A program made the translations under genes and the position numbers. The notes below the pieces were generated by a model that was given only the letters and a program-made list of their open reading frames with translations, was not told the DNA's origin and did not search any database. Positions 43,267 to 51,579 of a stretch of 64,000 nucleotides of DNA are shown here, one piece after another. Location: contig JAEYYH010000023.1 in the NCBI GenBank assembly GCA_023430885.1, forward strand, positions 1 to 64,000, in the 5' to 3' direction. Within the stretch, counting starts at the first letter, position 1. Each line of letters begins with the position of its first letter. The stretch comes from Bacillota bacterium (GTDB taxonomy: Bacteria > Bacillota_I > Bacilli_A > RF39 > UBA660).

Positions 43267-44217
43267 TTATTCTTTTATTAAAGTCGAAAAAATATAAAAA
43301 GCTAATTTCAAAGTATCATGTCTTATTATTTCATTTTCCATTGAAACTAAATCATCTTTTATAATTCTGACTTTCATCTTCTTTAAATTTTCTTTATCAA
43401 GAATCACTTGATCTTTTTGTTCTAATGTTGCATATTTTTCGATAATACTTTTTTCTATTTGACCGTTGTTAGCAATAACTGTTTCTATTTTTCTTTTCCC
43501 TAAATATCTGTTTAACAACTTAATATGATCACTAACTTTAAAATTATCTGTTTCACCTGGTTGAGTCATCATATTACAAACATACATTAGTTTTGCTGTA
43601 CTTTTATCTATTTCCTTTATAACTTCTTTGCAAATTAAATTAGGTAATATACTAGTAAATAAACTACCCATACTTAAAATAATACAATCTGCCTCACGTA
43701 TAGATTTTAAAACTGCTTCACATACAACAGGTTTGTGTTTATAATATACATCTCTTATTTTTTTTGAATTCTCTGTTATATTATGCTCTCCTTCAACAAC
43801 ACTACCATCTTCCATACGTCCCATTAAGATTACATTATCCTCTGTCAACGGTAAAACTTTTCCTTTTAAATTTAATACTTTACTTAGAGATTCAATACCA
43901 TCAGACATATTTCCTGTTATATTAGCCATTGCAGTTAATAACAAATTTCCAACTGCATGACCATTTAAATCACTTGTTGTTTTAAATCTATAATTAAGTA
44001 ATTCTTCAACTAAAGGTTCAGTTTCTGATAAAGAAGTTATTACCTTTCTTATATCACCAACTGCAGGAGTATTAAATTCTTCCCTAAGCCTTCCTGTACT
44101 ACTTCCGTCATCACAAACTGAGACAACAGCAGTTATATCTAATGGATACTGTTTCAATCCTCTTAATAATGATGATAGACCAGTACCACCACCTAATATT
44201 ACAACTTTCTTATTCAT
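43267..44217 (-). CDS. yvcK: YvcK family protein (gluconeogenesis factor)
   Basis: A 316-residue UDP-sugar-binding protein of the CofD-like fold: VILGGGTGLSSLLRGLK, SVCDDGSSTGRLREEF and GDIRKVITSLS. In Bacillus and Listeria it is needed for growth on gluconeogenic carbon and for wall homeostasis. GGTGATTTT precedes the ATG. Its stop and the whiA ATG are one base apart, so translation is coupled. Confidence 0.93.
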   Translation of the reverse strand: MNKKVVILGGGTGLSSLLRGLKQYPLDITAVVSVCDDGSSTGRLREEFNTPAVGDIRKVITSLSETEPLVEELLNYRFKTTSDLNGHAVGNLLLTAMANITGNMSDGIESLSKVLNLKGKVLPLTEDNVILMGRMEDGSVVEGEHNITENSKKIRDVYYKHKPVVCEAVLKSIREADCIILSMGSLFTSILPNLICKEVIKEIDKSTAKLMYVCNMMTQPGETDNFKVSDHIKLLNRYLGKRKIETVIANNGQIEKSIIEKYATLEQKDQVILDKENLKKMKVRIIKDDLVSMENEIIRHDTLKLAFYIFSTLIKE

Positions 44218-44260
44218 AAAATCACCACCTACATTATACTACATTTTATGCATAAAAAAA

Positions 44261-44277
44261 AGCATTCATACAATGCT
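44261..44277 (-). terminator. Terminator of the pseudopilin gene at 44288
   Basis: AGCATT pairs with AATGCT around five bases and is followed by eight T residues on the minus strand. Confidence 0.75.
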
Positions 44278-44287
44278 TAATTATAAG

Positions 44288-44674
44288 TTATGGATTACAA
44301 TCAACAGAATTAATATCATAAATTTCAATTTCTTCTATGGGACCATAAGCACAATAATATTTTGAAAAAACAAAGTCAAAATAATATCTGCCAGATCTAT
44401 AATATAATTGTCCATCTAATATTTGGCTTCTATTTTCGTACTTTAAATTTTCGTCTAGCACATATATACTGTTATCTTCAGTTATTTCTAAATAATCCGT
44501 ATCAGCGTTATATATCTTAGCTGCATCTACTATTGCACTTAAAGTTTCTTTAAATGCTTTTTTTCTAGAATTCTTAATTGTGTTATTTATTACTGGTACA
44601 GTTATTAATCCTAAAACTCCTATTAATGTAATAACAGCCAATAATTCTACTAAAGTAAAACCTTTTTTTTTCAT
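44288..44674 (-). CDS. Pseudopilin-like protein with C-terminal cysteine pair
   Basis: A 128-residue prepilin-like protein with leader and helix MKKKGFTLVELLAVITLIG (cut expected after G5), then a small globular part ending KYYCAYG and SVDCNP. The cysteine spacing is like that of the other pseudopilins in the window. AGGTGATAGT precedes the ATG, the same upstream bases as the pseudopilin at 23594. It lies between lgt and yvcK with its own terminator and no pilus assembly genes nearby. Confidence 0.8.
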   Translation of the reverse strand: MKKKGFTLVELLAVITLIGVLGLITVPVINNTIKNSRKKAFKETLSAIVDAAKIYNADTDYLEITEDNSIYVLDENLKYENRSQILDGQLYYRSGRYYFDFVFSKYYCAYGPIEEIEIYDINSVDCNP

Positions 44675-44710
44675 ACTATCACCTATATTAATTATAACAT
44701 AATAATAAAA

Positions 44711-44728
44711 AAGAGTATATCTACTCTT
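44711..44728 (-). terminator. Terminator of lgt
   Basis: AAGAGTA and TACTCTT pair around four bases, followed by TTTT on the minus strand. The stem touches the lgt stop. Confidence 0.65.
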
Positions 44729-45543
44729 TAAAATTTAACATCGTCTATATTTGTTACATCGTTATATTGATTACTAAATTTAGAACCACGACCAAGTATA
44801 AATAGGGTTATAAAACCTATTAGTACCATTGCTATTGATACTATCTGAGCTACTCTTAAACTTCCAAACATTAAACTGTCAGTTCTTAAGCCTTCTATAA
44901 AAAATCTCCCAACACCATACCAAATTAGATAACTACATGTCACTTGTCCGATTTTTATATATTTGAGTCTTCTAATAAGTAATATCACTACAAATCCTAA
45001 CAAACACCATAGTGATTCGTATAAAAATGTAGGTTGATAATATATTTCACCAAATTTCATACCATTAATTATGAAATCAGGTATTAAGAATTTTTTTAAT
45101 GTTTCATATGCTACTATTCCACCATGTGCCTCGCCATTAAAAAAATTTCCCCATCTTCCTATAGCTTGGCCTATAATTAAACCCACTACTATAAAATCTA
45201 ATATAAATAGGGTATTAACTTTATACTTTTGAGTATATGCTACTGTAAAAAGCAAACCAGCTATTATAGCTCCGTGAATTGCTAATCCACCTTCCCAAGT
45301 TTTAAAAATACTCGAAAGATCATTTGCATATAAAGACCAATTAAATATAACATAATATAGTCTCGCACCAATTAGACAAACTGGTATAATCCAAAAAAAT
45401 AAATTTAACATAAAATTTTCTGGTATATTAAATCTTTTTGCTTCTTTTAATACAATACTTCCACCTATTAAAATAGCTAAAAATATAAATACTGAATACC
45501 AGTAAATTTTAATTATACCTATATCAAATAAAACTGGATTCAT
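44728..45543 (-). CDS. lgt: Prolipoprotein diacylglyceryl transferase
   Basis: A 271-residue integral membrane enzyme that moves diacylglycerol from phosphatidylglycerol to the lipobox cysteine of prolipoproteins. The Lgt signature is IGRWGNFFNGEAHGG, with the conserved RIGARLYYV-type region (IGARLYYVIFN) earlier and a C-terminal GRFFIEGLRTD. About seven membrane helices. AAGGAAGGA precedes the ATG. The YvlD-type gene just upstream mirrors the yvlD-hprK-lgt order of Bacillus, with hprK missing. Confidence 0.95.
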   Translation of the reverse strand: MNPVLFDIGIIKIYWYSVFIFLAILIGGSIVLKEAKRFNIPENFMLNLFFWIIPVCLIGARLYYVIFNWSLYANDLSSIFKTWEGGLAIHGAIIAGLLFTVAYTQKYKVNTLFILDFIVVGLIIGQAIGRWGNFFNGEAHGGIVAYETLKKFLIPDFIINGMKFGEIYYQPTFLYESLWCLLGFVVILLIRRLKYIKIGQVTCSYLIWYGVGRFFIEGLRTDSLMFGSLRVAQIVSIAMVLIGFITLFILGRGSKFSNQYNDVTNIDDVKF

Positions 45544-45544
45544 A

Positions 45545-45967
45545 CTATCCTTCCTTTCTTATTATTGGTTCTATTATACATTTTTGCATTAAAATATTTA
45601 TAAAAGATATAAATACTGCTACTATAAAAGACATAAAAATTCCTTTGATATTAAAATGTGATCCCAATAATGCATCAGTTATATATAATATAATAACATT
45701 GATAAAAGGGTAAAATAGACCCATTGTTAAACCAGTAAGAGGTAAAGTTAACCAAATTAAAATGGGTTTAATTGTTTTATTTAACATATAAATTATTATT
45801 GCCGTTGCCAAAAACCAAATACCATAATATGCAGTGTCAAACTGAACTGTTTTTTTAAATATTAAAGATACACTAATTAATACTATGGCATAACCAATCA
45901 TATATATTATCCAATCAATAAAACGATTTAATCTTACTTCTTTCTTATCATTAATTATTAATTTCAT
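45545..45967 (-). CDS. YvlD-type four-helix membrane protein (holin superfamily IV-like)
   Basis: A 140-residue protein with four membrane helices. The pattern LNKTIKPILIWLTLPLTGLT (20 residues) with GLFYPFINVIIL and FISFINILM matches the YvlD/phage-holin-IV-like family. The function is unknown. AGGAGATG precedes the ATG. It ends one base before the lgt start, so both are translated together. Confidence 0.8.
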   Translation of the reverse strand: MKLIINDKKEVRLNRFIDWIIYMIGYAIVLISVSLIFKKTVQFDTAYYGIWFLATAIIIYMLNKTIKPILIWLTLPLTGLTMGLFYPFINVIILYITDALLGSHFNIKGIFMSFIVAVFISFINILMQKCIIEPIIRKEG

Positions 45968-46022
45968 TTGTTCATCTCCTATGTTATATAGTATATCATA
46001 TATTCCTTTTTTTTAGAAATTT

Positions 46023-46853
46023 TTATCTATTTATAAACGAACAATGTTTACATAAATTTTCAAACTTTTTATTGTTTTTAAAGGCATTTATAATATTCAT
46101 TGTTCTTTCACTATTTAAAATTTCTTCTAGTTTTGTTTTGTAAATATTTCCTAAATTAATTATGCCTTCAGCATCTAAACAACAAGGAACAACTGTTCCG
46201 TCACTTAATATTGCAATGTGTGTTTTTAAACCATAGCAATATCCAGTTTCATTACATATTTGATTATTCAATGATGGCCAGACAAATTCTTTATCTTTAT
46301 TAATAAAAGTGTATTTATTTATTTTAATATTGCCATTTTGTTCTATTTCTTGTTGTTTTTCAATTGAAAGATTGTAGTGCTTTGTAATTACATCTAATAT
46401 TTGATTATCTTTTAAGATTAAGTTTTCTTTTAAAGTCCAATATCTATATACAAAATATATATCTTTTCTTTTTTTTATATCATTTACAGAGTTTAAAATA
46501 TTATTAATTTCATTTCTATCATTCAAAGAGTGTATGCTTAAATTTATTTGCCTTACACACTTTGAATTAGCAATTATTTCTTGTTGTTTTGGTAAAAAAG
46601 TGCCATTTGTTGTTATATTAACATTCATATTGTATTTATCGCAGATATTTATAATATCTTCAAATCTCGAATGTAAAAGTGGTTCTCCTTTAACATGAAG
46701 GTATACATAATCAGTATAGTTTTTAACCTGCATTATTATAAATTCAAAATCAGTAGGGGACATTTCAACTTTTTTTCTAGTAGATTTAGAACAAAAAGAG
46801 CAATTTTTGTTACAAGCATTTGTTATTTCTATATATATTTTTTTGAATTTCAT
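46023..46853 (-). CDS. Radical SAM protein with SPASM-like C-terminus
   Basis: A 276-residue radical SAM enzyme. The 4Fe-4S motif is ITNACNKNCSFCSKS (C-x3-C-x2-C), followed by the SAM-binding GEPLLH. The C-terminus has a second cysteine set: CNETGYCYG, VVPCCLDAEG and NLCKHCSFI, a SPASM/Twitch-type pattern binding one or two extra clusters. Such proteins modify peptides, proteins or cofactors; no peptide precursor is adjacent. It begins one base after uvrB and is co-transcribed with it, an unusual pairing. Confidence 0.82.
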   Translation of the reverse strand: MKFKKIYIEITNACNKNCSFCSKSTRKKVEMSPTDFEFIIMQVKNYTDYVYLHVKGEPLLHSRFEDIINICDKYNMNVNITTNGTFLPKQQEIIANSKCVRQINLSIHSLNDRNEINNILNSVNDIKKRKDIYFVYRYWTLKENLILKDNQILDVITKHYNLSIEKQQEIEQNGNIKINKYTFINKDKEFVWPSLNNQICNETGYCYGLKTHIAILSDGTVVPCCLDAEGIINLGNIYKTKLEEILNSERTMNIINAFKNNKKFENLCKHCSFINR

Positions 46854-46854
46854 A

Positions 46855-48804
46855 TTATTCCTGCATTTCAAATAATATATCTCTTAATTCCATCGCTCTT
46901 TCAAAATCAAGCTCTTTTGCTGCATTTTTCATTTCAATTTCCAATTTAGCCTTTATTTTTTCCTTATCAGCTTTAGACATTTTTTGTTTTTTATTTTCTT
47001 CTTCTACTTCTACGATATTACTAATGTTATCTCTTATTTCTTTAAAAATTGTTGTTGGAGTTATTTTATTTTCTATATTAAACTGTTCTTGAATTTTTCT
47101 TCTTCTTGTTGTTTCTTTTATAGCGCTTTGCATTGCATCACTAATCGTATCAGCATACATTATTACTTTTCCATTTGCATTTCTTGCTGATCGTCCGATT
47201 GTTTGAATTAAACTGCGTTCACTACGTAGAAATCCCTGTTTGTCTGCATCCATTATTGCTACTAAACTTACTTCTGGAATATCCAATCCTTCTCTAAGTA
47301 GATTTATACCAACTAAAACATCATATTTTCCTAGTCTTAAATCTCTTATTATTTTTAGTCTATCAAGAGTTTTTACTTCACTATGTAGATACGAAACTTT
47401 AATATCTAATTTTTTTAAATATGTAGTAAGTTCTTCTGCCATTCTAATTGTCAAAGTTGTAATTAAAACTTTTTCTTTTTTATTTGTTCTATCATTTATC
47501 TCACTTACTAAATCATCTATTTGATTAGTTGTTTTTCGGATTTCTATAATTGGATCTAAAAGACCCGTAGGTCTAATGATTTGTTGTATTATGTTATTTG
47601 TTTTTGCTAATTCATAATCACCTGGAGTTGCTGAAACAAATATTGCTTGATTTATTTTATCTTCAAATTCTGCAAATTTTAATGGTCTGTTGTCCATAGC
47701 ACTTGGTAATCTAAAACCATAATCTACAAGTACACTTTTTCTTGCCTGATCTCCATTATACATTGCTTTTACCTGGGGAATAGTAACATGTGATTCGTCA
47801 ACAACTAATAAATAATCGTCACCAAAAAAGTCCATAAGTGTTGTTGGAGTAGCACCTGCCTCTTTTAAGGCCAAGTGTCTTGAATAGTTTTCTACACCAC
47901 GGCAAAAGCCAGTTTCTGTTAACATTTCTAAATCATAATTTGTTCTTTCATTTATTCTTTGAAATTCAATTAGTTTATTGCTACTTTTAAATTTTTCTAA
48001 TTGCTCTTCAAGCTCTTTCTTAATATTTACAACAGCAAGTTTCAACTTTTCGTCGCTAGTAACAAAGTGACTGGCAGGAAAAATAGTTATTGATTTTTTA
48101 TTTTGTATTACCACACCAGTTAGAGTATCAAATTCACTTATACGGTCAATTTGATCCCCAAAAAATTCTATTCGATATCCTTTACCATGTTGACTTACTG
48201 GTATTATCTCTAAGACATCTCCTTTTACCCTAAAACTTCCTCTTTTTAAATCTAAATTATTTCTTTCATATAACATATCAATTAATTGCTCAATAACTAT
48301 ATTTCTTTCTATTGTTTGATTTATTGATAATATTAAAAGTTTATTACGATACTCTTCTATTTCACCAATACCATAAATACATGATACAGAAGAAACAACA
48401 ATTACATCCCTATTATTAAGTAGTGCTGCAGTAGCACTATGCCTCAACTCATCTATCTCATCATTTATTGAAGAATCTTTCTCAATGTATGTGTCAGTTT
48501 TTGCAACATATGCTTCTGGTTGATAGTAATCATAATATGAAACAAAGTACTCTACGTGATTATCTGGAAATAATTCTTTTAATTCACCATATAGTTGGCC
48601 TGCTAAAGTTTTGTTATGCGCTAAAACTAAAGTTGGTTTGTTGGTTTGTTCTATAACATTAGCTATAGTAAATGTTTTTCCTGTTCCAGTACCACCTAAT
48701 AAAACTTGATACTTTTCTTTCTTATTTATATTATTTACTAATTTTTTTATTGCTTCTGGCTGATCTCCGCTTGGAGAATATTTTGATACTAGTTTAAAAT
48801 CCAT
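46855..48804 (-). CDS. uvrB: Excinuclease ABC subunit B
   Basis: The 649-residue damage-verifying helicase-like subunit of nucleotide excision repair. Walker A LGGTGTGKTFT, the beta-hairpin VSYYDYYQPEAYVAKTDTYI (20 residues), helicase motifs VVDESHVT and QTIGRSARN, and a C-terminal UVR domain (AAKELDFERAMELRD). GGTGATAA is placed for the ATG at 48804; the longer frame has no ribosome site. The usual downstream partner uvrA is not in this window. Confidence 0.96.
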   Translation of the reverse strand: MDFKLVSKYSPSGDQPEAIKKLVNNINKKEKYQVLLGGTGTGKTFTIANVIEQTNKPTLVLAHNKTLAGQLYGELKELFPDNHVEYFVSYYDYYQPEAYVAKTDTYIEKDSSINDEIDELRHSATAALLNNRDVIVVSSVSCIYGIGEIEEYRNKLLILSINQTIERNIVIEQLIDMLYERNNLDLKRGSFRVKGDVLEIIPVSQHGKGYRIEFFGDQIDRISEFDTLTGVVIQNKKSITIFPASHFVTSDEKLKLAVVNIKKELEEQLEKFKSSNKLIEFQRINERTNYDLEMLTETGFCRGVENYSRHLALKEAGATPTTLMDFFGDDYLLVVDESHVTIPQVKAMYNGDQARKSVLVDYGFRLPSAMDNRPLKFAEFEDKINQAIFVSATPGDYELAKTNNIIQQIIRPTGLLDPIIEIRKTTNQIDDLVSEINDRTNKKEKVLITTLTIRMAEELTTYLKKLDIKVSYLHSEVKTLDRLKIIRDLRLGKYDVLVGINLLREGLDIPEVSLVAIMDADKQGFLRSERSLIQTIGRSARNANGKVIMYADTISDAMQSAIKETTRRRKIQEQFNIENKITPTTIFKEIRDNISNIVEVEEENKKQKMSKADKEKIKAKLEIEMKNAAKELDFERAMELRDILFEMQE

Positions 48805-48853
48805 TTTTATCACCAAAGTTATTTTAACATCTTTATATTTTAATAACAACAAA

Positions 48854-48876
48854 AAAAGTAAGTATTACTTACTTTT
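48854..48876 (-). terminator. Terminator of noc
   Basis: AAAAGTAAGT and ACTTACTTTT pair around ATT, with T runs on the minus strand. The stem overlaps the noc stop. Confidence 0.75.
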
Positions 48877-50773
48877 GTATTTTAATTATCACTTGATATG
48901 CTGTTTCAAAATCAAATTCCTCTGTATCTATAACAAAACCCATTTTTTCTAATTCTTTTGAACTGTTTCTAATTAGTTCAAGGGCACTAGCAATGTTTTT
49001 ATTTGATACAACTTGATTAGACGTAGTTGGAACTGGCATATCTTCTGAAGACAAAGGTTCAGTTACAACTAGTTCTTCTCTTTCAACAGGAGTACTAATA
49101 TTAAAATCAAAATCAGGTGTAATCATATTATTTGTCAAATCTTCATCTGCTATTGAAGGTGTTGCTATTTCTGAAATAGTGTTATCTAATACTGGTTCTG
49201 GGATATTTAGTTCTTCGGCAGATTGATTATTCAAATCTAAAATAGGTGTTTCATCCATTTTTTCAGGTTCCACTGGAATAGCTATTTCATTTATATTTAA
49301 TGCTGGTTCTTCGTTAAAAACTGAAGGTAAAGTTTCAATACTTTGAGTTTCCTCTAAAGGATTTAATGCTTTCGAAACATCTACTGAAGGTTGAATTGGA
49401 GCCTCTATTGGAGCCTCTATTGGTGTTTCTATTGGAACTTCTGTTGTGTTTAATAAAGAATTATCTTCTTTATTTCCATCTAAATCAAAATTAAACACGT
49501 CTGTTATACCAGTAGCAACATTTTTTTCTGTTGCTGATTCATTATTTTCAATATTTTTTTCCTCATCTGTTGGTAATGTAAAAAATTTACCAACTTTCAA
49601 TTCTTCTTCTTTTTCTACTTGTGAAACTTCTGAACTAACAGAATCCTCTTGCCCTATTATAGATGGTTTTAACAAACTATTTATATCAACAGGGTCTTTT
49701 TCAAGTACTGTTGGAATATCCTTTGCTACCTCGGCAATCTTATCAATATCCATAAAACCAGGATTTACTTCAGTCGAATTTGATGTAGTAATATCTTGAA
49801 TATCATTATTTTCAAGAGCCACTGGTTGAACATCTTCGATTGGATTGCTAGGTATACTATTCTGTATAGTATCTGAAACAACATTAGTATCTTCATTATT
49901 TAGTTTAAATGGATTAAATTCTTCTGTTGGATTTACTGTAACTTGATCCTCATTAATTGCTGGCAATTGTTCTGGATCATCTATAATAATAATTGGTTCT
50001 TCCATAAAAGAATCTTTTCCAACAACATTTGTTGAGTCAAATGTTGGAATTTTATCAGAAATAATTGGCATAATTCTAAAAGGATTATCTATTTCCTTAT
50101 CTTCTATATCATTAGATGGAATTAGCATATTTTCAGAACCACTTTCTTCAGAATCACTACTATTTGAATCAGTTAATAATTGAATAATCTCTTCATCAGT
50201 TTTTCTTACTGTTAATCTATTCTCGATTATTTTATTTAGCATTTGTCGTTGTTCTGACATATTAGATAACTTTAATAGTGATCTTGCATGTCTTTCAGAT
50301 ATCTTTTCCTCTAGGACAGCTTCTTGCACTTCTTCATCTAGATTTAATAATCTTAACTTGTTTGCAACTGTAGATTGCGTTTTTCCCAACTTTGTTGCTA
50401 ATTCTTCTTGTGTTAAATAACCCATATCCAATATTTTTTTATAAGAAATAGCTTCTTCAATAGGGGTTAAATCTTTTCTTTGAACATTCTCAATTAGTGC
50501 TACTTCAGCACTATCTTTATCATTTAATTCAGTTATAACTGCAGGAATTGTTTGTTTTCCGGCAAGTAAACTTGCTTTATATCTTCTTTCTCCAGCAATT
50601 ATTTCATATTTATCTCCCATTGCTCTTACAACAATAGGTTGAATTACACCATGCTCTTTTATAGATTTACATAATTCATTTATTGAATCTTCATTAAATT
50701 TAATACGTGGTTGGAATCTATTAGGTAATACATCATTAACATCTAAATCCACAACTCTCTTTTCAAATTCCAT
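48869..50773 (-). CDS. noc: Noc (nucleoid occlusion ParB paralogue) with a large acidic insert
   Basis: A 634-residue ParB/Noc-family protein; Bacillus Noc is about 283. Residues 1-115 are the CTP-binding ParB domain (PNRFQPRIKF, then IAGERRYKAS and ENVQRKDLTPIEEA). Residues 118-200 are the DNA-binding domain, and GKTQSTVANKLRLL plus ISERHARSL match Noc closer than Spo0J. The last 44 residues (IASALELIRNSSKELEKMG, ending YQVIIKIQK) match the Noc dimerisation end. In between lie about 385 acidic, low-complexity residues (for example PIEAPIEAPIQPS). The N-terminal amphipathic membrane-targeting helix of Bacillus Noc is missing. Position after rsmG is the canonical noc site. Confidence 0.85.
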   Translation of the reverse strand: MEFEKRVVDLDVNDVLPNRFQPRIKFNEDSINELCKSIKEHGVIQPIVVRAMGDKYEIIAGERRYKASLLAGKQTIPAVITELNDKDSAEVALIENVQRKDLTPIEEAISYKKILDMGYLTQEELATKLGKTQSTVANKLRLLNLDEEVQEAVLEEKISERHARSLLKLSNMSEQRQMLNKIIENRLTVRKTDEEIIQLLTDSNSSDSEESGSENMLIPSNDIEDKEIDNPFRIMPIISDKIPTFDSTNVVGKDSFMEEPIIIIDDPEQLPAINEDQVTVNPTEEFNPFKLNNEDTNVVSDTIQNSIPSNPIEDVQPVALENNDIQDITTSNSTEVNPGFMDIDKIAEVAKDIPTVLEKDPVDINSLLKPSIIGQEDSVSSEVSQVEKEEELKVGKFFTLPTDEEKNIENNESATEKNVATGITDVFNFDLDGNKEDNSLLNTTEVPIETPIEAPIEAPIQPSVDVSKALNPLEETQSIETLPSVFNEEPALNINEIAIPVEPEKMDETPILDLNNQSAEELNIPEPVLDNTISEIATPSIADEDLTNNMITPDFDFNISTPVEREELVVTEPLSSEDMPVPTTSNQVVSNKNIASALELIRNSSKELEKMGFVIDTEEFDFETAYQVIIKIQK

Positions 50774-50806
50774 ATTATACCTCTATTCTTAAAATACTCT
50801 ATTTAT

Positions 50807-50835
50807 ATAATACTATAAATTTTATTTTTAAACAA
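50807..50835 (-). promoter_or_regulatory. Promoter of noc
   Basis: TTGTTT and TATTAT are 17 bases apart on the minus strand. The RNA would start about 30 bases before the ATG. Confidence 0.6.
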
Positions 50836-50838
50836 GAG

Positions 50839-50862
50839 TATTTGGGAAATATTTCCCAAATA
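50839..50862. promoter_or_regulatory. Perfect 24-bp palindrome abutting the noc promoter
   Basis: TATTTGGGAAAT is followed directly by its own reverse complement ATTTCCCAAATA. It ends three bases before the -35 box of noc. Its arms contain ATTTCCC/GGGAAAT, the two halves of the Bacillus Noc-binding site, but in swapped order. Likely an operator; Noc itself is the obvious candidate ligand. Confidence 0.6.
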
Positions 50863-50864
50863 AT

Positions 50865-50893
50865 AAAAAGAAACCTATAAAGGTTTCTTTTTT
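50865..50893 (-). terminator. Terminator of rsmG
   Basis: AGAAACCT and AGGTTTCT pair around ATAA, with T-rich sequence on both sides. It overlaps the rsmG stop. Confidence 0.8.
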
Positions 50894-51579
50894 ATATCTG
50901 AATTTTTTCTAGGATAAATATTTAAAGTCGCTTTTTCTTTTAAATATAAAATAATAGTACGTTGACTATTTTCATAAGGAAGAAAAAATTCTTCTTTTCT
51001 CACTTCTTTTAAACTTAATTTTTTAATAGCATTCTGACTTAAATTTATTTCCTGGGAAATGTTTGCTTTCATTGGTATAAAAAATTTTCCTGTTTTTACT
51101 AATGGAACACAATATTCCATCAAAATTGGTAGATTTGCTACTGCACGAGCTGTAACTACATCATATAATTCACGATTTTTTATGCCATATTCTTCACTTC
51201 TAGCATGAATTGTTTCTATATCTTTTAAGTTTAATTCACTAATAACTAAATTTAAAAATTTTATTCTTTTCTCTAATGCATCAATTAATGTCACTTTCAA
51301 ACCTGGAAATAAAATTTTTAACACTATACCAGGAAAACCAGCACCAGTACCTATATCACATAACGTTTTTTCATGGTTTAAATCTACAACTTTAACTATA
51401 GTTGCAGAATCATAAAAGTGTTTTAAATAAACATCTTTCTTCTCTGTTATAGCTGTTAAATTAATTTTTTCATTCCATTCGATAAGTAATTTATAATATT
51501 TATTAAATTGATTTAGTTGTTCTGAGCATAATTTTATGCCTATTTTATTTAACTCTAACTCAAAATTATTTTCTGTCAT
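50875..51579 (-). CDS. rsmG: 16S rRNA G527 N7-methyltransferase
   Basis: A 234-residue SAM-dependent methyltransferase (GidB) for m7G527 of 16S rRNA. SAM motif LCDIGTGAGFPGIVLK, then VTLIDALEKRIKFL and VTARAVANLPILMEY. It overlaps the end of mnmG by 14 bases, so translation is coupled, as in Bacillus. Confidence 0.95.
   Translation of the reverse strand: MTENNFELELNKIGIKLCSEQLNQFNKYYKLLIEWNEKINLTAITEKKDVYLKHFYDSATIVKVVDLNHEKTLCDIGTGAGFPGIVLKILFPGLKVTLIDALEKRIKFLNLVISELNLKDIETIHARSEEYGIKNRELYDVVTARAVANLPILMEYCVPLVKTGKFFIPMKANISQEINLSQNAIKKLSLKEVRKEEFFLPYENSQRTIILYLKEKATLNIYPRKNSDIKKKPL

Noticed and set aside
45545..45967. Prophage, suggested by the holin-like gene
   Set aside because: The YvlD-type protein lies in a conserved lgt neighbourhood, and there are no other phage genes.
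48869..50773. Naming the ParB-family gene spo0J
   Set aside because: The HTH (GKTQSTVANK), the C-terminal end and the position after rsmG without an adjacent soj all favour Noc.
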